Notes: a model not told the origin generated them from the sequence alone. A stretch of 64,000 bases of DNA from Bradyrhizobium sp. Ash2021 (GCF_031202265.1 NZ_CP100604.1:4012501-4076500), one strand, 5' to 3'; counted from the stretch's first letter, positions 21,872 through 31,109 are shown. Numbers and translations: made by a program.

Positions 21872-23074
21872 CTACTTGACCGCCTCGACCAGGGCCATGC
21901 CTTCGCCCTGCCAGTGACCGGCCCCCACCACGACAATCTGGGTCGGCGGTTCGGACTTTTCAACCTCGAACCCGGTCGGATCGTTGGGCGGAAACAGCGC
22001 GCCGCGCGAGATCGAAAGTGCGGCGAGCGCCAGCCCGAGCGGAAACTGGGTCTCCAGCGTGTGGCCGAACGTCGTGCCGGTTGCGCGCACCGCGAAGCCG
22101 GGGTGCTGGCGCAGGAAGGCTCTCTCTTCCGCCGTCACGGGCTCGACGCCGGTCGCGCCGGTGATGAGGTTGCCGCTGTCGGCGGTAACGCCGAGCTTCG
22201 TCCACAGCGCTTCCAGCGATTTCGTCACCGCGCCCGGCTGTTTGCGCTGCGCAAGGTCGGCCACCACCCGGGTCAGCTTTGCGTAGGGCTTTGCGCCGCG
22301 CGCCTCGGCGTGTTCCCGTGATTCCATCACCAGGAAAGCGCCAACTGAGCCCATGGCGAAGCCGCTGTTGTTCTCGCGGGCCCAGACGCCCGAGAATTTG
22401 TCGGTCAGGTTGAAATCGCCGAATTCATAGAGGATCATGAGGTCGGGACGTTCCCCATTATGGGCGCCGCCGATCAGCGCGATGTCGCTTTGACCGGCCT
22501 CGATGCGCGCGAGCGCGATCCGTGCGGCATCGATGCTTGCGGCTTCCTCGCCCATGAAGGTGCGCGACGTGCCGCAGACGCCATGAACGATAGCGATGTT
22601 GCCGGCGAGCAGGTTGGAGAGCTGGGCCAGAAACAGGGTCGGCCGCAGGTCATTCATCAGCCGTTCGTTGAGAAAGCCGGGGCTCGAATTGCCCTGCGCG
22701 TCGGCGTTGAGGATCGCCATGTCAACCGCGATGTCGCGTTCGCCACCGCCGGCCGCGATCACCATATCCATCCGGGAAAGGATTTCCTGATTGCCTTTGA
22801 CGCCGGCGGAATCGAGCGCCAGCCCGGCGGCATAGGTGCCGATGCGCTGCCACGCCTCCATCTGGCGCTGGTCGCCCTTTTTCGGGATCTGGGCGTCGAA
22901 GACGACCGGGGCCAGCGGATGGACGATGTAGGGCGCGAAACGCTTGTCGTCGAAATTGATACGCCTGGCGTTGAGCGCATCCCAGTGCGCGTCCAGCCCT
23001 TCACCGAGCGAGGACACGATGCCGATGCCGGTGATCCAGACTTCCTTCGCACCCGGTGATTTCGGCTCAGTCAT
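21872..23074 (-). CDS. fabF2XL: Beta-ketoacyl-ACP synthase-like protein of the VLCFA locus (second KS, degenerate)
   Basis: A 400-residue thiolase-fold ketosynthase homologue. The nucleophile position keeps Cys167 (HGVCGTSRTF), and the second His is retained (His338 in FGHT), but the first catalytic His is lost: the HGT block of FabF reads GATG at 306-309, and the Lys before the GHT block is also missing. It probably needs FabF1XL for condensation or has a length-control role (inference). The start overlaps the fabZXL stop by 8 bases, so the genes are coupled. Confidence 0.85.
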   Translation of the reverse strand: MTEPKSPGAKEVWITGIGIVSSLGEGLDAHWDALNARRINFDDKRFAPYIVHPLAPVVFDAQIPKKGDQRQMEAWQRIGTYAAGLALDSAGVKGNQEILSRMDMVIAAGGGERDIAVDMAILNADAQGNSSPGFLNERLMNDLRPTLFLAQLSNLLAGNIAIVHGVCGTSRTFMGEEAASIDAARIALARIEAGQSDIALIGGAHNGERPDLMILYEFGDFNLTDKFSGVWARENNSGFAMGSVGAFLVMESREHAEARGAKPYAKLTRVVADLAQRKQPGAVTKSLEALWTKLGVTADSGNLITGATGVEPVTAEERAFLRQHPGFAVRATGTTFGHTLETQFPLGLALAALSISRGALFPPNDPTGFEVEKSEPPTQIVVVGAGHWQGEGMALVEAVK

Positions 23075-23540
23075 GGGGCATCGCCTGCAGCGGGAAGCCG
23101 ATCTTGTTGGCCATCGCGTCCATGTGAACGCGAAAGGCAGGGTCGGGGAAGGGGGCGAGGCCGAAGGTGATTTCAGCGCTGCACTTCAGCTCCTTGCCGA
23201 CGCGGCCCTTGGCCTTCGTGACGGCAAAGCCGGAACCTTCGTGCTCGACCTTCGCATCGATCGTCAGCAACTGACCGGGGCTGACGAAACCTCGCATCTT
23301 GGCTTCCTTCACGATTGCCAGGAACGGCATGCGCTCGAACTTCAATACGCCAAGCAAAAGCCAGCCGGAACTCTGCGCCATCGCTTCGGTCAGGAGGACG
23401 CCGGGCATGATTGGAAAGCCCGGGAAATGCCCCTCGAAGATGGTGTGCTGCTGCGGAACCTGCGCCTCGACGACAATCGTCTGCTTGGCGATGTCGAGGT
23501 CGACGATGCGGTCGATCAGCTGGAAGTAATCGAGGTTCAT
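23067..23540 (-). CDS. fabZXL: 3-hydroxyacyl-ACP dehydratase of the VLCFA locus
   Basis: A 157-residue hot-dog-fold dehydratase acting on beta-hydroxyacyl-AcpXL. The catalytic pair is His38 (EGHFPGFPIMPG) and Glu52 (LLTEAMAQ). Nine bases separate it from acpXL and its 3' end overlaps fabF2XL. Normal FabZ length. Confidence 0.9.
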   Translation of the reverse strand: MNLDYFQLIDRIVDLDIAKQTIVVEAQVPQQHTIFEGHFPGFPIMPGVLLTEAMAQSSGWLLLGVLKFERMPFLAIVKEAKMRGFVSPGQLLTIDAKVEHEGSGFAVTKAKGRVGKELKCSAEITFGLAPFPDPAFRVHMDAMANKIGFPLQAMPHD

Positions 23541-23549
23541 GACGGGCGA

Positions 23550-23843
23550 TTACGCGCCCGTGCCTGCGTTCTTGGCGGCGACCAGTTCGTCGATACGATC
23601 GGCGAGGTTTTTCAGCACGAAGTACTGCTCGGTCGTGGCCTTGCCGTCGTTGACCTCCTGGGTCCATTTTTCGAGCGGCATCTTGATTCCGAACGCTTTG
23701 TCGATGGCAAAGGCGATGTCGAGGAAGTCCAGACTGTCGATCCCGAGATCGTCGATGGCGTGGCTCTCCGGCTTGATCGTGTCGCGCGGAATGTCGCAGG
23801 TCTCAGCGATAATGTTGGCGATCTGATCGAATGTGGAAGACAT
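23550..23843 (-). CDS. acpXL: Acyl carrier protein for very-long-chain fatty acid of lipid A
   Basis: A 97-residue acyl carrier protein with the phosphopantetheine site Ser37 in GIDSLDF. The N-terminus [15 protein letters not shown] is the AcpXL form. ATG 23843 lies 7 bases from AAGG; the adjacent ATG 23846 is the alternative. The frame stays open upstream to 24032, but that part has no carrier-protein character. It heads the acpXL-fabZXL-fabF2XL-fabF1XL-lpxXL operon. Confidence 0.92.
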   Translation of the reverse strand: MSSTFDQIANIIAETCDIPRDTIKPESHAIDDLGIDSLDFLDIAFAIDKAFGIKMPLEKWTQEVNDGKATTEQYFVLKNLADRIDELVAAKNAGTGA

Positions 23844-24035
23844 CATTAAGCCTTTGATATATTGGAGATAATTCTGGAGCGGCTTGGTCGGGGCGGGTGC
23901 GGCGGCCCCGGAATGTCCGATGCCCTCCGGCCGGAGTTGAGTGCCCGTATATCGGAGCGGAGCCCTGAGTTCAATGGAGGTTGGCTCCCCCTGCGGGGAC
24001 GGATTTTTGGGCAAACGGCTGGCCGGTTCCACAAT

Positions 24036-24335
24036 CTAGCCGTGCGGCACCATGGAAATCCGGGCGCAGTCATGGCGGCCCATCAGCACGCAATCCTGGG
24101 TTTTGCGGAGGTCCGCAATGCTCATCGCCAGCCAAATCCCGATCGCGGTCAGCGCCACGGTGAACGCGAAGGCCGCAATGTTCGCCAGCATGCGATGACG
24201 GAAGTCGTCCGGCTCGTCCCGGGGCCGCTCGTAGCGGGACAGATCGTTTGCAACGTGCCGGATATTTGCCGGCTCCGCCGGCGCGTCCTGCCGGCCCGGC
24301 GGATGGGCAGACGTGCGCGGCCGGAATTTGAGCAC
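24036..24335 (-). CDS. Small hypothetical membrane protein
   Basis: About 99 residues. A polar, Arg/Pro-rich N-terminal half (RPRTSAHPPGRQ, then YERPRDEPDDFRHRML) is followed by one clear membrane helix (NIAAFAFTVALTAIGIWLAM) and a short tail with two cysteines. The start is uncertain: GTG 24335 is taken because the frame further upstream reads antisense to the KirBac gene; an ATT at about 24359 would add eight residues. Lies divergently upstream of nothing; acpXL follows in the same direction. Function unknown. Confidence 0.55.
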   Translation of the reverse strand: MLKFRPRTSAHPPGRQDAPAEPANIRHVANDLSRYERPRDEPDDFRHRMLANIAAFAFTVALTAIGIWLAMSIADLRKTQDCVLMGRHDCARISMVPHG

Positions 24336-24462
24336 GACGTGCTCGTCATCCCTGGTAATAGGCCGCTGGGTTTTCACTGCTGTCGGTCCGGAGGCGTTGC
24401 AGTTCAGTTTAACACGCTCGCCCGGCGGCTCACATAAAATCTTGGTGCGCGTGAATGCAGGT

Positions 24463-25347
24463 CTACCCCTGCACGGTGTCATGGAACCGGCCGTAATCGA
24501 TCCTGAGACGGCCGTCTTCGGCGGTGCCGAGGATTTCCGCGTAGCGCTGTCCAAAGCGGATCTCGGGATAATCGTACGACTTTCGCGCATGCACCGTTTG
24601 CGCTGCGACGACGTCGTATCCGGACACCACCACCACGAGCGAGACCTCGATGGCTTCGAGGTCATCGGCGGTCAATCCGTAAAGCGGACTGCCGGCGTCG
24701 ATGACGTGAAACAGCGTCCAGCTCAGTGCCAGCGCCGGGCTCTCGTTTCGCAGCAAGGGCAACTCGTAGAACCGCCGGAACGGCTGGCCTTCCTTGCTGA
24801 CGATATTCTTGAACAGCCATAATCTGGCGGTGGCATTGCTGATGATGTTGTGGCGTTCGTTGGCGAGCCGGATCATCAGCGTCTGTTCGCCCTCATGGTC
24901 TGAAATGACGGGATTGTCGGCGAACAGCAGCCGCGCGCTCGGACGCGAGAAGCGTGCAAAGATCAGCCCGGTCATCAGCGACATCGAAAAGATCCCGGTG
25001 AACAGTTCGACGGTCGCGATGAAATGCCCGTAATGGGTTTGCGGATGCATGTCGCCATAACCAGCGGTCGAAAGCGTCTCGATGCTGAAATAGAGATAGT
25101 CGATGTAGTCGCCGCCCGGCACGTTGGAGATCGGCTGGCCTCCGATCCAGTAGAACACCGCGAAAAACGCGTTGAAGGCGACGAACACCAATGCTGCACC
25201 GCCGATAAAGGCCGGCCATGACGCCGTCATGCAGCGGTGGCTGATATCAGCCCAGAAATTGAGGTGCAGGCCTTCGGTGATCACTTCGCGGCCGCCAAAA
25301 CGCACGACCTGGGCCTTCGACATTCGTTCGTTCGGGCTTTTCGCCAT
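24463..25347 (-). CDS. Inward-rectifier-type potassium channel (KirBac)
   Basis: A 294-residue KirBac channel: TM1 about residues 47-68, pore helix and selectivity filter TAGYGD at 94-99, TM2 about 107-130, then a C-terminal cytoplasmic immunoglobulin-like domain to the end. The filter and following MHPQTHYGH match bacterial Kir channels. The filter begins STAGYGD rather than the more common TVGYGD. It forms an inner-membrane tetramer; ligand control is unknown. Confidence 0.9.
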   Translation of the reverse strand: MAKSPNERMSKAQVVRFGGREVITEGLHLNFWADISHRCMTASWPAFIGGAALVFVAFNAFFAVFYWIGGQPISNVPGGDYIDYLYFSIETLSTAGYGDMHPQTHYGHFIATVELFTGIFSMSLMTGLIFARFSRPSARLLFADNPVISDHEGEQTLMIRLANERHNIISNATARLWLFKNIVSKEGQPFRRFYELPLLRNESPALALSWTLFHVIDAGSPLYGLTADDLEAIEVSLVVVVSGYDVVAAQTVHARKSYDYPEIRFGQRYAEILGTAEDGRLRIDYGRFHDTVQG

Positions 25348-25463
25348 GGTTTCAAATCTCGCAAATCTCTGTGAGGTGGCAGGGGCATTTGATCGCCCGC
25401 GCCATCATGGCATAGTGGAACCGGCTTCAGAGCAGGTTTCGCCAGTCAAATACGGGGTTAGTT

Positions 25464-26090
25464 ATGGCCAACACGCGTGAACCATACGTCAAGCCGGTCC
25501 CGATCCTCTCGCTGCGTCCAACCCAGATGACGGTTGGGATGCGGGAAGTGAAGGAAAAGCGCAAGCGCTGGCGGGAGCACAAGTCGGCGAAGAAGCGCGC
25601 CGAATTGCTGGGCAAGCACATGATTCCCGTGGTTTTCGGGCCGGACCAGAACTACTACGTGGTCGATCATCATCATCTGGCGCGTGCGCTGCACGACGAA
25701 GGCGTCAACGATATCCTGGTGACCGTGATCGGCGATCTCACCATGGTCCAGCGCGAAGCGTTCTGGGGCGTGATGGACAACAAGCGATGGGTCTATCCGT
25801 ACGACGCCAGAGGCGAACGCCGGCAATTCAAGGATATCCCGAAATCGGTAGCCGCCCTCAAGGACGACCCGTTCCGCAGCCTCGCCGGCGAATTGCGCCG
25901 CGCCGGCGGCTTTGCCAAGGACACCACGCCGTTCAGCGAATTCCTGTGGGCGGATTTTCTGCGCCGGAAAATGTCGCGCAAGAGCGTGGAAGCAAATTTC
26001 TCCAGGTCGATGGAGAAAGCGCTGGCTTTCGCCAAAAGCCAGGACGCGGTCTATCTGCCCGGCTGGTGTGGGCCCGCGTCGGACGGCTAG
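25464..26090 (+). CDS. ParB-like nuclease-domain protein (ParBc_2 family)
   Basis: A 208-residue protein of the orphan ParB/sulfiredoxin-like family. The N-terminal half has the LRPTQMTVGMREV start, the VVFGPDQNYYVVDHHHLARAL block (about residues 52-74) with a His-rich putative active site, and no DNA-binding HTH of true ParB. No parA or plasmid gene is nearby, so a chromosome-segregation role is unlikely. Biochemical activity is unknown. Confidence 0.75.
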   Translation: MANTREPYVKPVPILSLRPTQMTVGMREVKEKRKRWREHKSAKKRAELLGKHMIPVVFGPDQNYYVVDHHHLARALHDEGVNDILVTVIGDLTMVQREAFWGVMDNKRWVYPYDARGERRQFKDIPKSVAALKDDPFRSLAGELRRAGGFAKDTTPFSEFLWADFLRRKMSRKSVEANFSRSMEKALAFAKSQDAVYLPGWCGPASDG

Positions 26091-26108
26091 CGTCCGGCGC
26101 GCCCGTTT

Positions 26109-26687
26109 CTATTTCGGCAGCCGCCCCATCATGTAGAACTCGTCGTTCGGGCGCATCGCGGTGACATTGGCGATCCGGTTCGACAGCGCAAAGAATGCCG
26201 AGATCGCGGCGATGTCCCAGATGTCGTCGTCGCTGAAGCCGTGGCTGGCGACGGCTGTGAAGTCCTCCTCCGAAATCCGGTTCGCCTCCGCGCTCACCTT
26301 CATCGCAAAGTCGAGCATGGCGCGCTGCCGCGGCGTGATGTCGGCCTTGCGGTAGTTGACCGCGATCTGGTCGGCGATCTGCGGATTCTTGGCCCGGATG
26401 CGCAGGATGGCGCCGTGCGCGATCACGCAGTAATGGCACTGGTTGGCGCTGCTGGTCGCCACCACGATCATCTCGCGTTCGGCCTTGGTCAGGCCGCCAT
26501 CCTTGTCCATCAGCGCGTCGTGATAGGCAAAGAAGGCGCGAAACTCGTCGGGACGATAGGCCAGCGTCAGGAAGACGTTGGGAACGAAGCCGGACTTTTC
26601 CTGCACCGCCTGAATGCGGGTGCGGATATCGTCGGGCAGTTTGTCGAGGGACGGCGTCGGGAATCGTCTTGCGATCGGCTGTGTCAT
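26109..26687 (-). CDS. Peroxidase-related (AhpD/CMD-like) protein
   Basis: A 192-residue alkylhydroperoxidase-like protein of the carboxymuconolactone decarboxylase fold. The redox motif Cys84-x-x-Cys87-x3-His91 (CHYCVIAH) is intact and is preceded by the conserved Glu of TKAEREMI. Such proteins reduce peroxides with a thiol partner. It is convergent with the ParB-like gene, 18 bases away. Substrate unknown. Confidence 0.85.
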   Translation of the reverse strand: MTQPIARRFPTPSLDKLPDDIRTRIQAVQEKSGFVPNVFLTLAYRPDEFRAFFAYHDALMDKDGGLTKAEREMIVVATSSANQCHYCVIAHGAILRIRAKNPQIADQIAVNYRKADITPRQRAMLDFAMKVSAEANRISEEDFTAVASHGFSDDDIWDIAAISAFFALSNRIANVTAMRPNDEFYMMGRLPK

Positions 26688-26784
26688 GAAAAGGTTCCGG
26701 CATGCCGCGTGGTGCGGTTATGGCGAAACCATAGTCGATGGCGGCTTCGGCGCAAAGCGCAGGAGTGGCTTGCTGGAATGCGCT

Positions 26785-28524
26785 TTAGCGCAGCGGCTTC
26801 TTCAGCAGCGAGAAGCGATCGGGATCGAGCCCCATCGAGGGCTGCAGCATCGGCGCTTCCAACGACACCGTGCGGGCGGCGGGCCGGTCGTTGATGGTGG
26901 GATCGTTCGGCACATCGCGATGCGAGGTAGCGCCACGCCAGCGTTCCAGCACGGCCGAGACGAAATGCATGTCGTGGCCGGCGGCGACCGACGGCACGGT
27001 CGAGATGGTTGCTTCGCTGCGCGGCAGTTGATGCAACGGCACTTCCTTGAAGCGCAGCCGGGTCGGAAGTGCGACGCCTTCACCGAACGCGAGCACTTCG
27101 CGGGTGCCGAGCGAGGGGACGAACGACAGCAAATTGGCGGCGGCGTCCGAGACCGCGGAACGCAGCAGCGCCTGGTCGCGGTCGTTGGCAAGGCGCATCG
27201 TGAACAGCGTGTTGCACTGGGAGATGATGGTGGCGTCGAGTTCGGCCGGACGCTGCGTCACCAGCCCGAGATAGACGCCGTATTTGCGGCCTTCCTTGGC
27301 GATGCGCGAGACGGCCTTGCGGGTTGGCCCAAACCCGATGTTGCGGTCGGCGGAAGCGTAGCGATGCGCCTCTTCGCAGACGAACAGCAGCGGCGAGACG
27401 CCGTCGCTCCACAGCCCGAAGTCGAACGCCATGCGGCACACCACCGACACCACGGAATCGATGACTTCGGCGGGGAAACCGGCCAGCTGCATCACGGTCA
27501 TCGGACGGCCGTTGGCCGGCAGCCGGAACAGATGGCTGATGACTTCCGCCATGGTGTCGCCGCCGACATTGGCGTTGTCGAACATGAAGGCGTAGCGCGG
27601 ATCGTTGCGCACGGTCTCGATGCGCGAAATCAGCTTGTGGTAGATGATGCGCGATGAGCGGTTCTCCAGCTTGCCCATGCGCTCGTCGATCAGCGAAATC
27701 AGATCGACCAGACGGTAGGGCACCGGCGTATCGACGGTGTAGCCGATCGCCTTGGGATCGGCGCGCTTCAGCCCGAGCCGATCGGTGTTCTGGTACTGCG
27801 TATAGATTCCCTTCGCCATCGGAATGACTTCGGCGAGGATGTCGAGTTCCTCCGGCACGCCGGGGCGGCCGGCGAACAGCACGTCGACGATCTCTTCGAA
27901 ATTGAACAGCCAGAATGGCAGTTTCAGGTTACGCGGGTTGAGCACCAGCGAGCGATCGCCGAAACAGCGACCGTATTCGTTGTGGACGTCGAGCAGGAAG
28001 ATCCGCAAGTTCGGCCGCGACTTGAGAATTTCGTTCAGCAGCAGCGACACGCCGGTCGATTTGCCGACGCCGGTGGAGCCGAGCACCGCGAAATGCTTGG
28101 AGAGCATTTCCTCGATATCGACATAGGCGATGACCGAGGGATCCTGCTGCAGGGTACCGATATTGATCTGATCCGATCCGCTCGGCGCGTAGACCGTGCG
28201 CAGTTCCGCATTGCTGATCAGGTCGACGGCATCGCCGATGGTCGGATAGTTGGTGACGCCGCGCTGGAATTTGGGACGCTCGGGCCCGCCGAGGATTTCG
28301 CCGAGCAGGTCGACCGAGGCGCTGGCGATGTAGCTGTCGGATGTCGGCAGATTCTCGCACGACACTTCCGTGATCATGGCGACGATGGTGGAATTTGCGC
28401 AGCGGATGCTGACGAAGCGGCCGACGGTAGCCCGCACCTCGGCGAGGCCCATCTTGTTCACCGCCAGAAGTCCGACCCGGGCGAGGGAGCCCCGCACCGA
28501 AATCACGCGTCCGAAGGATGTCAC
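26785..28524 (-). CDS. HerA-like DNA-translocating ATPase (DUF87)
   Basis: A 579-residue ATPase of the HerA/FtsK group. An N-terminal beta-barrel (about residues 1-110) precedes Walker A GSTGVGKST (149-157); Walker B is LLFVCEEAHRY and a later arginine-rich segment (GRKYGVYLGLVTQRP) fits the sensor region. It starts with GTG 28524. HerA hexamers usually pair with the nuclease NurA or with a SIR2/nuclease partner in defence systems; none is adjacent. It may act alone or with a distant partner. Confidence 0.85.
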   Translation of the reverse strand: MTSFGRVISVRGSLARVGLLAVNKMGLAEVRATVGRFVSIRCANSTIVAMITEVSCENLPTSDSYIASASVDLLGEILGGPERPKFQRGVTNYPTIGDAVDLISNAELRTVYAPSGSDQINIGTLQQDPSVIAYVDIEEMLSKHFAVLGSTGVGKSTGVSLLLNEILKSRPNLRIFLLDVHNEYGRCFGDRSLVLNPRNLKLPFWLFNFEEIVDVLFAGRPGVPEELDILAEVIPMAKGIYTQYQNTDRLGLKRADPKAIGYTVDTPVPYRLVDLISLIDERMGKLENRSSRIIYHKLISRIETVRNDPRYAFMFDNANVGGDTMAEVISHLFRLPANGRPMTVMQLAGFPAEVIDSVVSVVCRMAFDFGLWSDGVSPLLFVCEEAHRYASADRNIGFGPTRKAVSRIAKEGRKYGVYLGLVTQRPAELDATIISQCNTLFTMRLANDRDQALLRSAVSDAAANLLSFVPSLGTREVLAFGEGVALPTRLRFKEVPLHQLPRSEATISTVPSVAAGHDMHFVSAVLERWRGATSHRDVPNDPTINDRPAARTVSLEAPMLQPSMGLDPDRFSLLKKPLR

Positions 28525-28925
28525 AGTGTTAAACCTGGCATGTCATGAATTGGGTCAGCTGCATTATGCCGATGCGGGTTACCGAAACGGTTAAATTCGC
28601 CGGGTTCAGGATTGGCTAAATCTGCCGCATCTTGGTCAGGATTTGTTTTGCCACGGCACCCCGGTTGTCGCTTCAGCGCTCGTTATGCTGGAAAATCAGC
28701 GTTTCTTCGCTTCGGTTCGCGCGCACCGCGCGCGCTGGCGCTTAATCCTTCGTTTACCATTTCGACGGAGAGAGCCCGGCGCGGCGGTCGCGTGACGCTA
28801 CCCTGCGATCCCCGGACCAAAGATTGGGTCAGCCATTGGGTCGCGATAACCGATTGCTAACTGCAAGTTGTAACGCACCTTCCATCTGTCATGCGTAACG
28901 TTGACGCGCTCTGGGAGGGCACCAG
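28525..28925. other. Intergenic region between divergent herA-like and GGDEF-EAL genes
   Basis: 401 bases without a supportable gene. It must hold two promoters. TTAATCCTTCGTTTACC at 28742-28758 is a near match to the alphaproteobacterial CtrA site (TTAA-N7-TTAA, one mismatch). A G/C-rich imperfect hairpin lies around 28719-28741 (GCGCGC runs). Nothing else recognised. Confidence 0.4.
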
Positions 28926-30833
28926 GTGAGTATCGATAGCGGCCATCAGTCGCCGGGCGGTTCTGCGAGTGCCGCCGAAACGGCCGGGAGGGTCGGATGG
29001 CTGGCCTTTTGCGCCGGACTGTCGGCGGCGATCCTGTTTGGCGCGGGAATGACCGCCTGGAGCTTGCGTGAACGCGTATTGCTTGCCGTTGCCGCCGTCC
29101 TCGCCGTCGTCGTCTGCCTGTTGCTGAAGCGTCACCGGTTGTCGGGCCGGCGGCTCACGTTGGAGCGGCGGCACCTCAGCATCGCCGTGAACAACATTCC
29201 GCAAGGCCTCGTTCTCTACGACGCGTCGGCGCGGATCATCATCTGCAACCAGCGTTACATCGAGATGTTCGGCCTGTCGCCGGAAGTGGCCAAACAGGGC
29301 TGCACGATGCAGCGGCTGATCGCGCATCGGAAGGAAACCGGATCCTTTGACGGCGATGTCGACGAATTCTGCAATGCGATCATACGAAACGTATCGCTCG
29401 GAAAAAGCACGCGCCAGCTCACGGAGGCTCCGGGCGGCCGGGCGATCGAGATCGTCAACCAGCCGCTGAAAGGGGGCGGGTGGGTTGCCACCATCGAAGA
29501 CATCACCCTGCGCACCCGCGCCGACGAGAAGATCGCGCATATGGCGCATTACGACGCGCTCACCGACCTGGCCAACCGGGTGTTGTTTCGCGAGCGGCTC
29601 GAACAGGCCCTGCAGGCGATCAGGCCGGGCGAACGGCTGGCCGTGATGTATATCGACATCGACGAATTCAAGAGCATCAACGATGCGCTCGGCCACGCGA
29701 TCGGCGATGAGCTGCTGAAAGGCGTCGCCGACCGGCTGCGCGGCTGTCTCAAGGACACCGATGTGGCGGCGCGGCTGGGGGGTGACGAATTCGCGGTGAT
29801 TCAGACCGCCATCAAAAGCCAGTCGGAGACCTGCCACCTCGTCGAATGCATCTATGCCGCGATCAGAGAGCCGTTCGAGTGCACCGGTCACCTGATCACC
29901 ACCGATGCCAGCATCGGTATCGCGCTCGCGCCCGGCGACGGGCTGGATCTGGACCAGTTGCTGAAGAATGCGGACCTGGCCCTGTATGGGGCCAAGGGCG
30001 ACGGACGCCGGACCTACCGGTTCTTCGAGGCGGGCATGGATGCACGCGCCAAGGCGCGGCGAAGCCTCGAGTTCGAACTGCGTCAGGCGATCAATGATGG
30101 CAGCCTGGAAGCCTATTACCAGCCTGTGGTCACGCTCGATCACGGCAAGGTCAGCTGTTGCGAGGCGCTGCTGCGATGGCGCCATCCCGAACGCGGGATG
30201 ATTTCGCCGGCGGAATTCATTCCGATCGCCGAGGAGACCGGCCTGATCAACCAGCTCGGTCATTGGGTGCTCCACACCGCGTGCGCCGAGGCTGTGAACT
30301 GGCCGGATGACATCCGCGTCGCGGTCAATGTCTCGCCGGTTCAGTTCAAGAGCCGGACGCTGGCGCTCAACGTGGCCGCAGCACTTGCTGCTTCCGGCCT
30401 TGCCGCCTCCAGGCTCGAGCTCGAGATCACCGAGGCGGTGCTCATCCGCGACGACGAAATGGCGCTGGAGGTGCTGCATCAGTTGCGGGCGATCGGCGTT
30501 CGCATCGCGCTGGACGATTTCGGAACCGGCTATTCCTCGCTCAGCTATCTGCAGCGGTTTCCGTTCGACAAGATCAAGATCGATCGCTCCTTCGTCAGGG
30601 ATATCGCCAGCGCGGTTGCCTCATCCTCCATCGTCGAGGCCGTCGTGAACATCGCGGCCGCGAGCAACATGACGACGACGGCGGAAGGCGTGGAGACCGA
30701 ACAGCAACGAGAATTGCTGCGCGTGCTCGGCTGTACCGAGATGCAGGGATATCTGTTCAGCCCCGCGATCCCCGCGGTCGAGATACGCCAGTTGTTGCGC
30801 TCGCACCGGAGCCGCGCGGTATCGGCGGCCTGA
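28926..30833 (+). CDS. Membrane-bound PAS-GGDEF-EAL cyclic-di-GMP protein
   Basis: A 635-residue protein. Two membrane helices lie at about residues 24-45 and 50-66, a PAS-like domain at 75-195 (NNIPQGLVLYDASARIIICN), a GGDEF domain at 200-365 with intact GGDEF near 285, and an EAL domain from about 375 with intact EALLRW near 411 and DDFGTGYSS. Both synthesis and hydrolysis of c-di-GMP look possible. The GTG start has GGGAGG upstream. A PilZ receptor gene lies convergently next door. Confidence 0.92.
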   Translation: MSIDSGHQSPGGSASAAETAGRVGWLAFCAGLSAAILFGAGMTAWSLRERVLLAVAAVLAVVVCLLLKRHRLSGRRLTLERRHLSIAVNNIPQGLVLYDASARIIICNQRYIEMFGLSPEVAKQGCTMQRLIAHRKETGSFDGDVDEFCNAIIRNVSLGKSTRQLTEAPGGRAIEIVNQPLKGGGWVATIEDITLRTRADEKIAHMAHYDALTDLANRVLFRERLEQALQAIRPGERLAVMYIDIDEFKSINDALGHAIGDELLKGVADRLRGCLKDTDVAARLGGDEFAVIQTAIKSQSETCHLVECIYAAIREPFECTGHLITTDASIGIALAPGDGLDLDQLLKNADLALYGAKGDGRRTYRFFEAGMDARAKARRSLEFELRQAINDGSLEAYYQPVVTLDHGKVSCCEALLRWRHPERGMISPAEFIPIAEETGLINQLGHWVLHTACAEAVNWPDDIRVAVNVSPVQFKSRTLALNVAAALAASGLAASRLELEITEAVLIRDDEMALEVLHQLRAIGVRIALDDFGTGYSSLSYLQRFPFDKIKIDRSFVRDIASAVASSSIVEAVVNIAAASNMTTTAEGVETEQQRELLRVLGCTEMQGYLFSPAIPAVEIRQLLRSHRSRAVSAA

Positions 30834-30860
30834 AGCGCCGGGCGCAGTCGGCCACGGCGG

Positions 30861-31109
30861 CTAACCCGGTACGAAGCGGACGCCGATCCGCTTCTCTTTC
30901 CGCCAAACAACCTGGCATTGCCGGTTGCTGTGCTCCGCTTCGACCAACAGGGTCAACTGATCGGGAATGCCGACCGGGGATTCCACTTCGAGTGCCGCAC
31001 CGGTCTCGGATAGATTGCGGATCGTGCAGCTGATCGCACCTCCGCCGCCGAAGGAAATCGTACCGGCCTTGAGGACACGCCGGCGCTGGTCCGCTCTGTG
31101 TTCTTCCAT
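30861..31109 (-). CDS. PilZ-domain protein
   Basis: An 82-residue single PilZ domain. The c-di-GMP-binding RxxxR element is near the N-terminus (EHRADQRRRVLK) and the second motif is NLSETGAALE (residues 32-41; consensus D/NxSxxG). It is probably a c-di-GMP receptor and lies 27 bases from the end of the convergent GGDEF-EAL gene. The frame is open to 31487, but the upstream part shows no domain character; ATG 31109 fits PilZ. Confidence 0.85.
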   Translation of the reverse strand: MEEHRADQRRRVLKAGTISFGGGGAISCTIRNLSETGAALEVESPVGIPDQLTLLVEAEHSNRQCQVVWRKEKRIGVRFVPG

